Shown: positions 8,623 to 16,931 of the stretch, piece after piece | How the letters are laid out: every line of letters starts with the position of its first letter | Numbering within the stretch: position 1 is the first letter of the stretch | Source: JAQUOA01 sp037443785 | GTDB lineage: Bacteria; Bacteroidota; Ignavibacteria; UBA10030; UBA8401 | Assembly (NCBI GenBank): GCA_037443785.1 | Contig: JBBINR010000026.1 | Span: forward strand, 1 to 47,238 | DNA length: 47,238 bases | Reading direction: 5' to 3' | Notes under the pieces: generated by a model | What the model saw: only the letters and a program-made list of their open reading frames with translations | The model's database searches: none | Told to the model about the DNA's origin: nothing | Made by a program: the position numbers and the translations under genes

Positions 8623-8629
8623 AGTATTT

Positions 8630-9391
8630 TTATTTTAGCGCAGAGGTCTGCAGATTTGTGTTGAGTAAAAAATTGTAATTTGTTTGAATATAGTGCAAAA
8701 TCTTTTCGGCAATTACTTTGTGTCCTTCTTTGTTCGGGTGAATGCCGTCATCACACACCAATTGAGTGTAGTCTTCACGCTGCAAAAAAGCCGAACGTAT
8801 ATCAATCAATCGTGTTTTGGTTTCTTCTGCCACACGCAAGATTGCAGCATTGTACCGCTCGTGCCAAGAATAAATGTGCGAAACACTTCCGAGAAATTTC
8901 AAAATGTTATTCTTTGCCTGTTCGCTGTTGTGACTGATCCATTGAAAATATTTATCCGGATCGAGCGGAGGCAAAGAAACAAGTACAGGAACGATATCCA
9001 TGCTATTCAACTGTTTTACCAATCCCAAAAGTTTTTCATAGAAAGTTGAACAATCCGTATTCGGATGAAATTCGCCGGATGGATTTTGCGCAATATCGTC
9101 CCAGTGAAAATCACAATCATTTCCGCCGAATTCGATCAGAACGATATCCGGTTTCCGTTGAAGCACATCGCTTTGCAACCGTTGTAATGCTTCAATAATG
9201 GTGCTGCCAAATTTCGCCGCATTATAGACAACGCCTTTCAAATGTTCGCGAACGAGATTGGTAAAACTTTCCAGTAATAATGAATGTCTCTGTTTCTCGT
9301 CGTCAAAAATCACACCGCGAGAAATAGAATCTCCATACACTACGATCGTATAACGATCTTTTGGCTCGAATGATTCAGATAATGTTGCCAT
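8630..9391 (-). CDS. SGNH/GDSL-type lipase/esterase family protein
   Basis: Hydrolase of about 253 aa with the SGNH fold. Block I is VVYGDSISRG (nucleophile Ser22 from the chosen ATG 9391), block III is LIEFGGNDCDF, and block V is DGIHPNKEGH with the catalytic Asp/His. A longer reading begins at TTG 9427, but ATG 9391 is preceded by an A/G-rich stretch and gives the family-typical N-terminus. No signal peptide is seen, so it is probably cytoplasmic. The substrate (an ester, thioester or deacetylation target) cannot be told. It is 7 nt upstream of the ROK kinase and likely in the same transcript. Confidence 0.85.
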   Translation of the reverse strand: MATLSESFEPKDRYTIVVYGDSISRGVIFDDEKQRHSLLLESFTNLVREHLKGVVYNAAKFGSTIIEALQRLQSDVLQRKPDIVLIEFGGNDCDFHWDDIAQNPSGEFHPNTDCSTFYEKLLGLVKQLNSMDIVPVLVSLPPLDPDKYFQWISHNSEQAKNNILKFLGSVSHIYSWHERYNAAILRVAEETKTRLIDIRSAFLQREDYTQLVCDDGIHPNKEGHKVIAEKILHYIQTNYNFLLNTNLQTSALK

Positions 9392-9451
9392 GACGTTCTT
9401 TCGTTGCAAATCGACTGCACTATCCAAAGTGACACAGCTCTCGTCAGTCGA

Positions 9452-10747
9452 TTAATATTTTTTTACCTTCTTCCACAGCATTTCCAACCGCTCCTTAATC
9501 TGTTTCTCCCTGCCGTTTTCTGTGGGATGATAATATGTTTTATTTTTTAGTTGATCTGGTAAATATTGCTGCTCGGAAAAATTATTATCGTAATCGTGTG
9601 AATATTTATACTCGCTTCCGTAATTTAATTCTTTCATCAGTTTTGTCGGTGCATTACGCAGATGCAATGGCACGGGAAGATTCGGCAGCCGTCGAACATC
9701 CTGCATTGCTTCCCCAATCGCTTTCACTGCACCATTGCTTTTCGGTGCCGACGCAAGATAGGTGGCGACATGCGAAAGAATGATTTGTGCTTCCGGCATC
9801 CCAACGTAATCAACTGCGGTAAAAGAATCCACTGCAAGCATCAGTGCAACCGGATCGGCATTGCCGATATCTTCCGAAGCGAGGATAATCAATCGCCGCG
9901 CAATAAATTTCGGATCTTCACCGCCTTCCAGCATCCGTGCAATCCAATACACAGCGGCATCTGGATCGCTTCCGCGCATACTTTTGATAAACGCAGAAAT
10001 GATATCGTAATGCTGTTCTCCCTTTTTATCATAAAGAGAATACCGCCGCTGAAATGCCTCTTCAAGATCGGACTTTTTTATGAGACGTTTTCCGTTTTGA
10101 TCCGGTGTAATAAATTGAAAAGCAATCTCCAATCCGTTCAATAATTTTCGTGCGTCACCACCGGAAAGCAGAAATAAATAATCTTCATCTTCGATCTCAA
10201 TCCCATCTTTTTTGATGATCTCGTCATCGGAAAGAGCTTGTTCAACAATCGATTCCAACTCTTCTTTCCCGAGTGCTTCCATCACAAAAACGCGCATCCG
10301 CGAAAGCAGCGGAGAAATCACTTCAAAGGAAGGATTTTCTGTTGTTGCGCCAATGAGTGTAAGTACGCCTTCTTCAACAGAATGCAGTAACGCATCTTGC
10401 TGCGCTTTATTGAAACGATGAATCTCATCGATAAACAAAATCGTCCGCTTAAACGATCTTCGAAATTCTTCCGCACGTGCAATCACTTCACGGACATCTT
10501 TCACACCGGATGAAACGGCATTCAATGCGAAAAATTCCGACTTGGTTTGATTGGCAATGATGCGTGCGAGCGTCGTTTTTCCAACTCCGGGCGGTCCCCA
10601 TAAAATGAACGACCGCACTTCATCATTTTCTACCATGATGCGAAGCGGTTTACCGCTTCCCAGCAAATGCGACTGCCCTACAAATTGATCGAGTGTTTTC
10701 GGACGAACTCGTTCGGCGAGAGGGATATGTTGATCAGGTAATTTCAA
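9452..10747 (-). CDS. rarA: Replication-associated recombination protein A (AAA+ ATPase RarA/MgsA)
   Basis: AAA+ ATPase of 431 aa related to clamp loaders, acting at stalled replication forks. Opening LAERVRPKTLDQFVGQSHLL, Walker A GPPGVGKTT (residues 51-59), Walker B LFIDEIHRF, sensor 1 GATTENPSF, and the C-terminal helical/tetramerisation domain with EGGEDPKFIARRLI and ASEDIGNADP are all present. The only plausible start in frame is TTG 10747, since a stop lies a few codons upstream and no ATG precedes the conserved part. It is followed by the SGNH gene after about 60 nt. Confidence 0.93.
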   Translation of the reverse strand: MKLPDQHIPLAERVRPKTLDQFVGQSHLLGSGKPLRIMVENDEVRSFILWGPPGVGKTTLARIIANQTKSEFFALNAVSSGVKDVREVIARAEEFRRSFKRTILFIDEIHRFNKAQQDALLHSVEEGVLTLIGATTENPSFEVISPLLSRMRVFVMEALGKEELESIVEQALSDDEIIKKDGIEIEDEDYLFLLSGGDARKLLNGLEIAFQFITPDQNGKRLIKKSDLEEAFQRRYSLYDKKGEQHYDIISAFIKSMRGSDPDAAVYWIARMLEGGEDPKFIARRLIILASEDIGNADPVALMLAVDSFTAVDYVGMPEAQIILSHVATYLASAPKSNGAVKAIGEAMQDVRRLPNLPVPLHLRNAPTKLMKELNYGSEYKYSHDYDNNFSEQQYLPDQLKNKTYYHPTENGREKQIKERLEMLWKKVKKY

Positions 10748-10794
10748 TAAATGAATAAATTCTTTTTAATGATTCACACTCTTTAAAATATATA

Positions 10795-11139
10795 TTACTT
10801 CTTAGGAACAACCTTATATACTTTTTCATTCTCACGCACTATGCCATATTTTTCGCGCGCCACTTTTTCTATCGCCTTCTTGTCTCCATCAAGTGCTTTC
10901 GATTGCTCTTTCAATTTCTTTTGCTCTTCTTCCGCCAATCGAATTTTCGTTTGCATCTCTTTTTTTTGAGACTCTAACCGGATTCTCGGAACAATACCGT
11001 TGCTATTGAAAAGAACGTACAGCAGAAGAGCAAAGCTTCCCGCCAAAATTGCGGAGAGCTTTTTATTCTCCTTCATTTTTTCAAAAATATTTTGCGGAGA
11101 AACCTGTTTCTTTATTTTTCTGTAGAATTTTGCGTCCAT
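10795..11139 (-). CDS. Septum formation initiator family protein (FtsB/DivIC-like)
   Basis: Bitopic membrane protein of about 114 aa fitting the FtsB/DivIC divisome family. It has a basic cytoplasmic N-terminus, one membrane helix at about residues 28-47 (LSAILAGSFALLLYVLF), and a coiled coil (about 55-90). The C-terminal motif is KVAREKYGIVRENEKVYKVVP, the strongest family mark (AREKYGMVRPGE-type). ATG 11139 is chosen over the upstream reading (11223) because the extra residues are not family-like and would overlap the divergent gene. It lies 47 nt upstream of rarA. In FtsB-like proteins this segment bridges FtsQ and FtsL during division. Confidence 0.85.
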   Translation of the reverse strand: MDAKFYRKIKKQVSPQNIFEKMKENKKLSAILAGSFALLLYVLFNSNGIVPRIRLESQKKEMQTKIRLAEEEQKKLKEQSKALDGDKKAIEKVAREKYGIVRENEKVYKVVPKK

Positions 11140-11221
11140 CTTCGCTACAATGTAGCAACATTTGACTAAAGTTAAAAATAGACGTGGCCGTTTTTTTTGA
11201 GTATTGAACGACAAATTTATC

Positions 11222-12505
11222 ATGACAAAGACTTTATCTGAGACCTTCTCACACCATTATTCTTCTATTTCGCAGCGCACTCTTCAAGTCGGAGAGTGTC
11301 AAACAATGAGTAAAAAAACCTGTTCGCTCTGTTTTGCAGGCCGATTAACATATGAGCAGGAGATTGAAAAGAAAAACAGTGCCATTCAGGAATGGTGGAA
11401 ATCATTGAGCATTAACGCTACATGCTCACCGCTTGTCCCTTCTCCGCAAGGTCGATTATACCGGACTGTAAGCAAAAGAAAAGCATTTCTCGTGAACAGA
11501 AGATTTTCTCTAGGACTCATCGGCGTTGATGACGATACCGCGCGAAGTTTTCCCATGACCATTAGTGAATGCGTAATAGAACCGAAAGGTCACACACAGG
11601 TCTATACCTCTGTGCAAAATTATCTTCAACGGAAGGAGAATTTTTCATTAGCGGAAGAATTCAATTATGTAATAGTCAAAGGGACGGGAGACGAACTTGC
11701 AGTTATTTTTAATATGAACCACTTTTCTTCTGCCAACAGGAAAGAAGTCAACCATCTTTCAAAATATATAACTGGAAAAGAACCTGCGGTAAAAAGCCTC
11801 TTTGTTTTTGTGGATGAAGAGCGGTCAAAATTCTACCTTTCAGATAGAAGAACAAAAAATGATGGAAAACGACAGCCGATGCAAAAGATTTTCGGTGCTG
11901 AAAAAATTTTCCATAAGGTCGGTAATAAAAAATTCTTGTATTCTCCTCTTTCATTCTCTCAAACCAATCATTCGATTGTAGAATCCTTTACCGATACAGC
12001 AAAGCAACTGCTTGGCTTAACCGCCTCTGACACATTGATCGATTTGTATTGCGGATACGGTCTTTTTTCGATCTGCCTTGCTGATTCTGCTCATCGCGTT
12101 ACAGGAATAGAACTTTCGCGACCTGCAATAAACGATGCAATCGATAATGCACGGCGGAATAAAATAACGAACTGTAAGTTTCTTTCCGCGGATATTTCTG
12201 CTCAGTCACTGCAACGAATAATTGCTTCCCATAAAGATTCTCACGAAAGCAAAACTCATACACATCTACTGAAAGTACTTCTCGATCCGCCGCGAAACGG
12301 AACCGCGCCAGGAGTTATTGAATTCATTGCCGGGCAGTCACCGGAATGTGTTGTTCATATATTTTGTAATGCTGAAATTATGCCAAGAGATTTAAATCGC
12401 TGGAAAGATTGCGGCTACGACATTGAAATTGCTATTCCGTTCGACATGTTTCCGGGAACAGGTGAAATTGAAATGATGGTGAAACTTAGCAAAAAGGACG
12501 ACTAA
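11222..12505 (+). CDS. Class I SAM-dependent RNA m5U-type methyltransferase (TrmA/RlmD-like)
   Basis: Methyltransferase of about 427 aa. The C-terminal Rossmann domain has the SAM motif LIDLYCGYGLFSICLA, acidic GIELS, the catalytic-site motif LLDPPRNG, and the nucleophile region IFCNAEIMPRDL, where the Cys-Asn-x5-Arg-Asp-Leu pattern is that of TrmA/RumA enzymes methylating uridine C5. Near the end, FPGTGEIEMMVKL retains the catalytic Glu position but lacks the usual His of H-x-E. The N-terminus has Cys residues (KKTCSLCF) that could be part of an Fe-S site but do not match the RumA four-Cys pattern. It is divergent from the FtsB-like gene with a roughly 80-bp promoter region. The exact RNA target is unknown. 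Start is ATG 11222, since the upstream reading uses TTG. Confidence 0.82.
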   Translation: MTKTLSETFSHHYSSISQRTLQVGECQTMSKKTCSLCFAGRLTYEQEIEKKNSAIQEWWKSLSINATCSPLVPSPQGRLYRTVSKRKAFLVNRRFSLGLIGVDDDTARSFPMTISECVIEPKGHTQVYTSVQNYLQRKENFSLAEEFNYVIVKGTGDELAVIFNMNHFSSANRKEVNHLSKYITGKEPAVKSLFVFVDEERSKFYLSDRRTKNDGKRQPMQKIFGAEKIFHKVGNKKFLYSPLSFSQTNHSIVESFTDTAKQLLGLTASDTLIDLYCGYGLFSICLADSAHRVTGIELSRPAINDAIDNARRNKITNCKFLSADISAQSLQRIIASHKDSHESKTHTHLLKVLLDPPRNGTAPGVIEFIAGQSPECVVHIFCNAEIMPRDLNRWKDCGYDIEIAIPFDMFPGTGEIEMMVKLSKKDD

Positions 12506-12697
12506 AAAAGCGCGAGAGGTAATACCGGAGGATCATGGATGTTTATCAGCCCCGGATTAAGCGTGCAGTTGTTCGATGCTTTTTCTGTTTATTCGTTTGT
12601 GCAAATTCCTGTTTATCAAAATGTACACGGCATTCAACAAGCCTCGGCGTTCAACATTCAGGCCGGAATATCCACTGGCATAAATTTGGTACGGTAA
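12506..12697 (+). pseudogene. C-terminal remnant of an outer-membrane beta-barrel protein
   Basis: Directly after the methyltransferase stop, in the same frame, the DNA reads NTGGSWMFISPGLSVQLFD and then barrel-like alternating strands including SVYSFVQIPVYQNVHGIQ, before a TAA at 12695. This matches the last strands of bacterial outer-membrane 'transporter' barrels (VY-FVQ-P-YQ-NG-Q pattern). No upstream part of such a gene exists here. GGAGG (12527-12531) happens to precede ATG 12535 and ATG 12539, so a 52-aa peptide could be made, but a decayed gene fragment is the simpler reading. The rest of the 342-bp gap (12698-12833) shows nothing recognisable except a candidate promoter. Confidence 0.5.
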
Positions 12698-12786
12698 AAA
12701 AATTTTCGACGCAAAATCGTTGTATGGATAGTTACGAACGATCGATGATGCAAAGAAAAGCCTTATTCCGCAACCTCTTTTCGCTC

Positions 12787-12843
12787 TTGCTTTCTTTTCT
12801 TAAAAAAGGGTACATTAGTACGGCAAGTTAACGAAAGGAGGTG
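12787..12843 (+). promoter_or_regulatory. Candidate promoter and strong Shine-Dalgarno before the TonB_C-parvulin lipoprotein
   Basis: A TTGCTT (12787-12792), an 18-nt spacer and TACATT (12811-12816) form a weak sigma-70-like pair. AAAGGAGGTG (12834-12843) is a near-perfect ribosome site five bases before ATG 12848. Such a strong site is rare among the genes of this window and fixes the start of the downstream gene. The promoter is a guess; the ribosome site is clear. Confidence 0.45.
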
Positions 12844-12847
12844 TGCT

Positions 12848-13483
12848 ATGAGACCTCTTATCATTGCATTATGGGTGACATTGTTCGCTGGGTGCACGTC
12901 AACACAACCGATCTCCGAACTGATACTACCTGAACTATTGATCCAACAACCTCTTCCTCCATTTCCTGTTCAGGTCATCTCGCCGATATTAAAAATCGAA
13001 CTTGAAATACTCGTTGTCGAAGATGGCTCAGTACGATATGCACGACTGCTCAACACCAGCGGAAATATCGAGTGGGATTCCGCCGCATTAACAGCGGTCA
13101 AACATTGGATCTATTCTCCCGCTGTCTATCAAGGCAAGCCCGTACGACTGTGGCTCCATCAAACGGCAACCGTCCAATTCTCACAGCCGTATCTTGTCCC
13201 CCTGGCAGAGATTATTTGTTCGACGCGAGCTGAAGCTGATTCCGCATTCACACGTCTGGAACAGGGATGCCAATTCTGTGATATGGTGTTGATGTATTCA
13301 ATTAGCACGTCGCGCGAGCAAAAAGGATCACTCGGTGAAGTAAACATTCGTCTTTATCCCGATTATATCGAACATCAACTGGAGCAGCTTGCAGAGAATC
13401 AGTTCACCAAGCCGATCAAATACGGAGAGAAATTTATTATCTTCAAAAGGATAAAGAGTGAACGGCAGGATTTATTGCAATAA
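12848..13483 (+). CDS. Putative lipoprotein with TonB C-terminal-like and parvulin-like domains
   Basis: Protein of 211 aa. The N-terminal signal ends LFAGC, a lipobox-like site with Cys16 as the lipidated residue (Phe at -3 is unusual). Residues about 47-113 follow the TonB C-terminal/AgmX pattern (VVEDGSVRYARLLNTSGNIE, then DSAALTAVKHWIYSPA and a 'GKPVRLWL' strand). From about residue 121 the order STRAEADSAFTRLEQG, a short helix, KGSLGEV and ENQFTKPIKYGEKFIIFKR reproduces the layout of parvulin/PpiC prolyl isomerases. The first histidine and several catalytic residues of true parvulins are not evident, so it may be a degenerate binding domain. There is no N-terminal TonB helix, so it is not a normal TonB. 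It is a single-gene unit, convergent with the NTF2-like gene. Confidence 0.6.
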   Translation: MRPLIIALWVTLFAGCTSTQPISELILPELLIQQPLPPFPVQVISPILKIELEILVVEDGSVRYARLLNTSGNIEWDSAALTAVKHWIYSPAVYQGKPVRLWLHQTATVQFSQPYLVPLAEIICSTRAEADSAFTRLEQGCQFCDMVLMYSISTSREQKGSLGEVNIRLYPDYIEHQLEQLAENQFTKPIKYGEKFIIFKRIKSERQDLLQ

Positions 13484-13530
13484 GAAGAATGCGCAGCAGC
13501 ATTTGAAGGCACAATGGTGTATCGATGATA

Positions 13531-14370
13531 TCATTTTACCGGAGAAAGAATATCAACAACAATCCTCCATTCTTTTTCTTTTCGCCAAACACGAACAAAA
13601 TTATTTGTATCTTTTTTTGCAGAAATTGATAACCCATAGGTAAATCCTAAGTCGCCGGACGAGGCAACGTGACCGTCATTGATCTGGTAAGAATGTTGAA
13701 GGGTATCCGAAATTAAAAAATTTGATGAAGCATGCTTTCCCTCCACCGGAAATTTGCCTTCGCGATACACACGAACATCATCGCAAGCGTGTTTTTGGAA
13801 TGACGAGGAAAAATTATTCCGGCCTGCATCAAAATCAAATAATTTTTCTGCGTTAAACAATTCTAAACGAATACTTTCCTGCGATTGATTTTTTGACACC
13901 AGAGATTGTTTTGAAGGAATGAATTTTACTTCTTCAATTCTTTTGTCTGTTTTATCATAGGAATTGCCGACATCAAGCAATACTTTCCACTCTCCAGCAT
14001 TATTTTTCTTCCAAATAGAAAAATAATGCCCATAGGCTACAGGATCATCGTTAAGCTTTTCTTTCCGAAATTCCCAGGGTCCTGTTGAGTAGGCAAAATC
14101 ACCCGAGACAGCAACCTCAACTCGAACGGGATACCAGGAGAGAAAGCCCTTTGACGAAGGGTGGTCTTGATACCATTGTTTGCCGTTTACCGGATATGGG
14201 CGGAAAATAATGCTTCCACTGTCTAGATATGCAAGGAACGATTCTTTGATACCATGCTCAACAGCAAATTTTGAAAAAGCAAGTTCAGCATTTGCGACAT
14301 CTCCAGGAGAAGAATTGCCTTGAGCAAACGAACAAATAGTGAAAAGAAAAAAGAAGAAAATAGTTTTCAT
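13531..14370 (-). CDS. Secreted protein with two NTF2-like (SnoaL/DUF4440) domains
   Basis: Protein of about 279 aa starting at ATG 14370 with a signal peptide MKTIFFFFLFTICSFAQG. Two repeats of the NTF2/DUF4440 fold follow. The first (about 20-140) has ANAELAFSKFAVEHGIKESF, SGDFAYSTGPWEFR and HYFSIWKKNNAGEWKVLLD. The second (about 165-279) has SGDLGFTYGLSI and VRVWRKEKEWRIVVDI. The cone-shaped fold usually holds small molecules or forms dimers; no catalytic role can be read. The start codon lies 1 nt after the stop of the M28 peptidase gene (GAGTAAAATG), so the two are translationally coupled and probably act together outside the cytoplasm. Confidence 0.82.
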   Translation of the reverse strand: MKTIFFFFLFTICSFAQGNSSPGDVANAELAFSKFAVEHGIKESFLAYLDSGSIIFRPYPVNGKQWYQDHPSSKGFLSWYPVRVEVAVSGDFAYSTGPWEFRKEKLNDDPVAYGHYFSIWKKNNAGEWKVLLDVGNSYDKTDKRIEEVKFIPSKQSLVSKNQSQESIRLELFNAEKLFDFDAGRNNFSSSFQKHACDDVRVYREGKFPVEGKHASSNFLISDTLQHSYQINDGHVASSGDLGFTYGLSISAKKDTNNFVRVWRKEKEWRIVVDILSPVK

Positions 14371-14371
14371 T

Positions 14372-15982
14372 TTACTCTTCAAACACATGTGATAGTGGTT
14401 GATCAATCAATGGGCGGCTTTTGAGATTTGCAATTGTCCAGCCGGTCGCAAAAACCGTTTTGGTTACTCTAAGGTATTTTTCAAAATCAATTTTCGCAAC
14501 CTCATCGGTAACCTGATGGTAATCTTCGTGAATACCATCAAAGTAAAAAATGATCGGGATACCATGCTTTGCATAGTTATAATGATCGCTTCGATAAAAT
14601 AATCTCAACGGGTCTTTGGGGTCATCAAACTTGTAATTGAATTTTAAATTCAGAAGTGAAGCATTAACATCTTCACTGAGACCCCATAATTGAGAACTCA
14701 TCATCTTCGACCCGATAACGAAAGTTTCATTCCTTCCTGAAAAGATGTCATTTGTCGAAGCCATTCCCGTATCCGGTTTACTCCGTCCGATCATGTCGAT
14801 GTTCAATTGAACAACGATCTGGTTCAAAGGCAGTGTCGGATATTCAGTGAAGTATTTTGACCCCCACAATCCCTTTTCTTCGCCGCAATGCCAGACAAAT
14901 AACAACGAGCGTTTTGGCTTAGGACCTTTCGCAAAGGTTTCTGCCATTGCTAATAATGCAGCGGTTCCTGAACCATCATCGTCTGCGCCATTATAAATTG
15001 AATCCCCATGAATCGGTTCGCCCATGCCGACATGATCATAATGGGCGCCAAACGCAACGAATTCCTTTTGTAAAGAAGGATCACTTCCTTTCAAAGTTGC
15101 ACAAATATTTTGTGTGAACAATGTATCTTCGACAGTCTTAATATTGAGGGTGACTCTTTTATGTGGTGAAAGATCAAATGTCGGAATTTTTTCAAGAGAA
15201 TCTTTATCAATCAACGGCGACGGAGAATACTTTTCCCCGCTAAAAAGCTGGGAAAGGAAAGCGGGCGATGCTATTAGCACTGGAATTGTTCTCTCGGTGT
15301 GATTTTGAAAAGCGATGACACTGTTTTCACCAATTTCAGTTACGGTTTTCATGCTTTTTCCCCACCGTTGTATCGCTTCCTGCGTTGGGATCGTGATAAT
15401 CCCTGCAGCACCGTTTTTTTGTGCATATGAAATTGAGTTCTCGTAATCCTTTCCTTTTTTCTTTCCGCGCAAATCTCCAAATCGCATCCCGCTGGGAAGC
15501 CCGCTCAAAACGATCATAATTTTTCCATGAACATCGACACCTTCATACGAATCAATATTTTTTTCCTTACTGACAAATCCATGACGGACAAAAACCAAAC
15601 CGCCTGAAACGTTGGTGTGCACCGTGTTAGTCAGAAATGCATCGCCAAATTGTGTTTTCACGCCATTCATTTCAACGTATGTTTCACTCGCAGATACCCG
15701 AGTGCGCATCAATGCAATTTTTTGAAAATACGATCCGCTGTCTCCTGTAGGTAGATATCCCCATTGCGAAAGATGCGTTGCAATAAATTGAGCGGCAACA
15801 TTCAAACCGTACGAAGGGGTATCACGACCTTGCAATTCATCCGACGCAATAAACGACAAGTACTCTTTGAGCTGATTTTGCGTCAGGTCATCAACATTGC
15901 CAAATTGAGAGGAGCGGGAATTTATTTGTGGAAAAAGAAATGCTACGAAACAAACGACGAGCAACATGAGACGGACGATCAT
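14372..15982 (-). CDS. M28 family zinc aminopeptidase/peptidase, secreted
   Basis: Secreted metallopeptidase of 536 aa. An N-terminal signal peptide (MIVRLMLLVVCFVAFLFPQI) is followed by a family opening (YLSFIASDELQGRDTPSYG). A PA (protease-associated) insert runs from about 120 to 235, then the M28 catalytic domain. The two-zinc site is visible: His314 in GAHYDHVG, Asp in GADDDGSG (332-339), Glu368/369 in HCGEEKGLWGS, Asp396 in NIDMIGR, and His467 in RSDHYNYAKHGIP. GGAG lies just before ATG 15982. It probably trims peptides in the periplasm or at the cell surface. It is co-transcribed with the NTF2-like protein gene. Confidence 0.92.
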   Translation of the reverse strand: MIVRLMLLVVCFVAFLFPQINSRSSQFGNVDDLTQNQLKEYLSFIASDELQGRDTPSYGLNVAAQFIATHLSQWGYLPTGDSGSYFQKIALMRTRVSASETYVEMNGVKTQFGDAFLTNTVHTNVSGGLVFVRHGFVSKEKNIDSYEGVDVHGKIMIVLSGLPSGMRFGDLRGKKKGKDYENSISYAQKNGAAGIITIPTQEAIQRWGKSMKTVTEIGENSVIAFQNHTERTIPVLIASPAFLSQLFSGEKYSPSPLIDKDSLEKIPTFDLSPHKRVTLNIKTVEDTLFTQNICATLKGSDPSLQKEFVAFGAHYDHVGMGEPIHGDSIYNGADDDGSGTAALLAMAETFAKGPKPKRSLLFVWHCGEEKGLWGSKYFTEYPTLPLNQIVVQLNIDMIGRSKPDTGMASTNDIFSGRNETFVIGSKMMSSQLWGLSEDVNASLLNLKFNYKFDDPKDPLRLFYRSDHYNYAKHGIPIIFYFDGIHEDYHQVTDEVAKIDFEKYLRVTKTVFATGWTIANLKSRPLIDQPLSHVFEE

Positions 15983-16031
15983 ATCTCCTCTACCATATTG
16001 TACAAAAAAAAGCTGTTCTAGAATTTTACGA

Positions 16032-16931
16032 TTATCGCTTTTTGGATTTTCGTTTTTTTACTGTTGTTGAATTTCCGGCCTTTGATTTCATTTCTTTTCT
16101 TACCCTTTCAACGCCTTCATTCATCAATCGGATATCTTCATCCTGAAGCTGATCGATTTTTTTGTGGAGCTGCTGAAGCATTAATTCCGATTTCACATTG
16201 ACCTGATAATCAAGGTCAGCTTTTAGGCGATCCTTTTTCTGAGCACGATTTTGGCTCATCATGATCACGGGTGCCTGCATTGCGGCGACGGTCGACAACA
16301 TTAAGTTCAAAAGGATAAACGGATATTCGTCAAACGGCTTTTGAATAATTTGCAATGCATTTATTCCAATCCATACAGCCATGAACATTCCGAACGCGAT
16401 AATAAATGCCCAGCTTCCTCCGAACTCCGCAATTTTATCGGCAACCCTGTCACCGAAACTTAATTCTTCTTCCATTTCATCGTTAGGATTTTTTGATGCC
16501 AACGACGTGATGAGTTCATTCGTCAGTTGGAGCCGCTTGGCCATTTCTTTCAACATTGAAATTCCAATTGAAGGACGTTCCATCACGAACGTAATAAAAT
16601 CGGCGCGCCCCATTTCAAATAATATTGAATCTTCAAGTGCTCGTACCGTTGCAGTGCGCGGCGTATCGGCAAAAAGCGACAACTCACCGAGGAATTCTCC
16701 TTCTTTTAACGTCGATATCAGCATCTCATTGACCGGTGGATCGACGGGAAGAATGATTTCGAACGCGCCTTCTTGAATGACATACATCGAAGACCCAGGA
16801 TCGCCTTTGCGGCACAGCACTTCGCCCTGTTTCAGCGTCCGCTTTTTCCACAAACTGACAAGTGCTTCATGATCTTCTTCCGGAAGGAATTTGAAGATGG
16901 GAATCTTCGACAAAAATTCTTTCGTAACCAT
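16032..16931 (-). CDS. Cyclic nucleotide-binding domain fused to DUF1003 membrane domain
   Basis: Membrane protein of 299 aa. Residues about 8-125 form a CRP-type cNMP-binding beta-roll (CRKGDPGSSMYVIQEGAFEI, then EGEFLGELSLFADTPRTATV; the FLGELSLF..PRTATV phosphate-binding cassette is well kept). Residues about 150-265 are a DUF1003 domain with two membrane helices (WAFIIAFGMFMAVWIGI and YPFILLNLMLSTVAAMQAPVIM) and a cytoplasmic coiled coil. The tail is Lys-rich. No DNA-binding domain is present, so nucleotide binding probably gates the membrane part. Its start overlaps the ddl stop by 1 nt, suggesting coupled translation with a cell-wall enzyme. The ligand (cAMP, cGMP or c-di-GMP) is unknown. 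Confidence 0.87.
   Translation of the reverse strand: MVTKEFLSKIPIFKFLPEEDHEALVSLWKKRTLKQGEVLCRKGDPGSSMYVIQEGAFEIILPVDPPVNEMLISTLKEGEFLGELSLFADTPRTATVRALEDSILFEMGRADFITFVMERPSIGISMLKEMAKRLQLTNELITSLASKNPNDEMEEELSFGDRVADKIAEFGGSWAFIIAFGMFMAVWIGINALQIIQKPFDEYPFILLNLMLSTVAAMQAPVIMMSQNRAQKKDRLKADLDYQVNVKSELMLQQLHKKIDQLQDEDIRLMNEGVERVRKEMKSKAGNSTTVKKRKSKKR

Noticed and set aside
9392..9427. TTG 9427 as the start of the SGNH hydrolase
   Set aside because: No ribosome site and the added residues are not family-like; ATG 9391 gives the usual N-terminus.
12535..12831. A 98-codon open frame starting after GGAGG
   Set aside because: Its residues look random (Cys/Arg-rich, no fold signal), while another frame over the same bases reads as an outer-membrane barrel ending.
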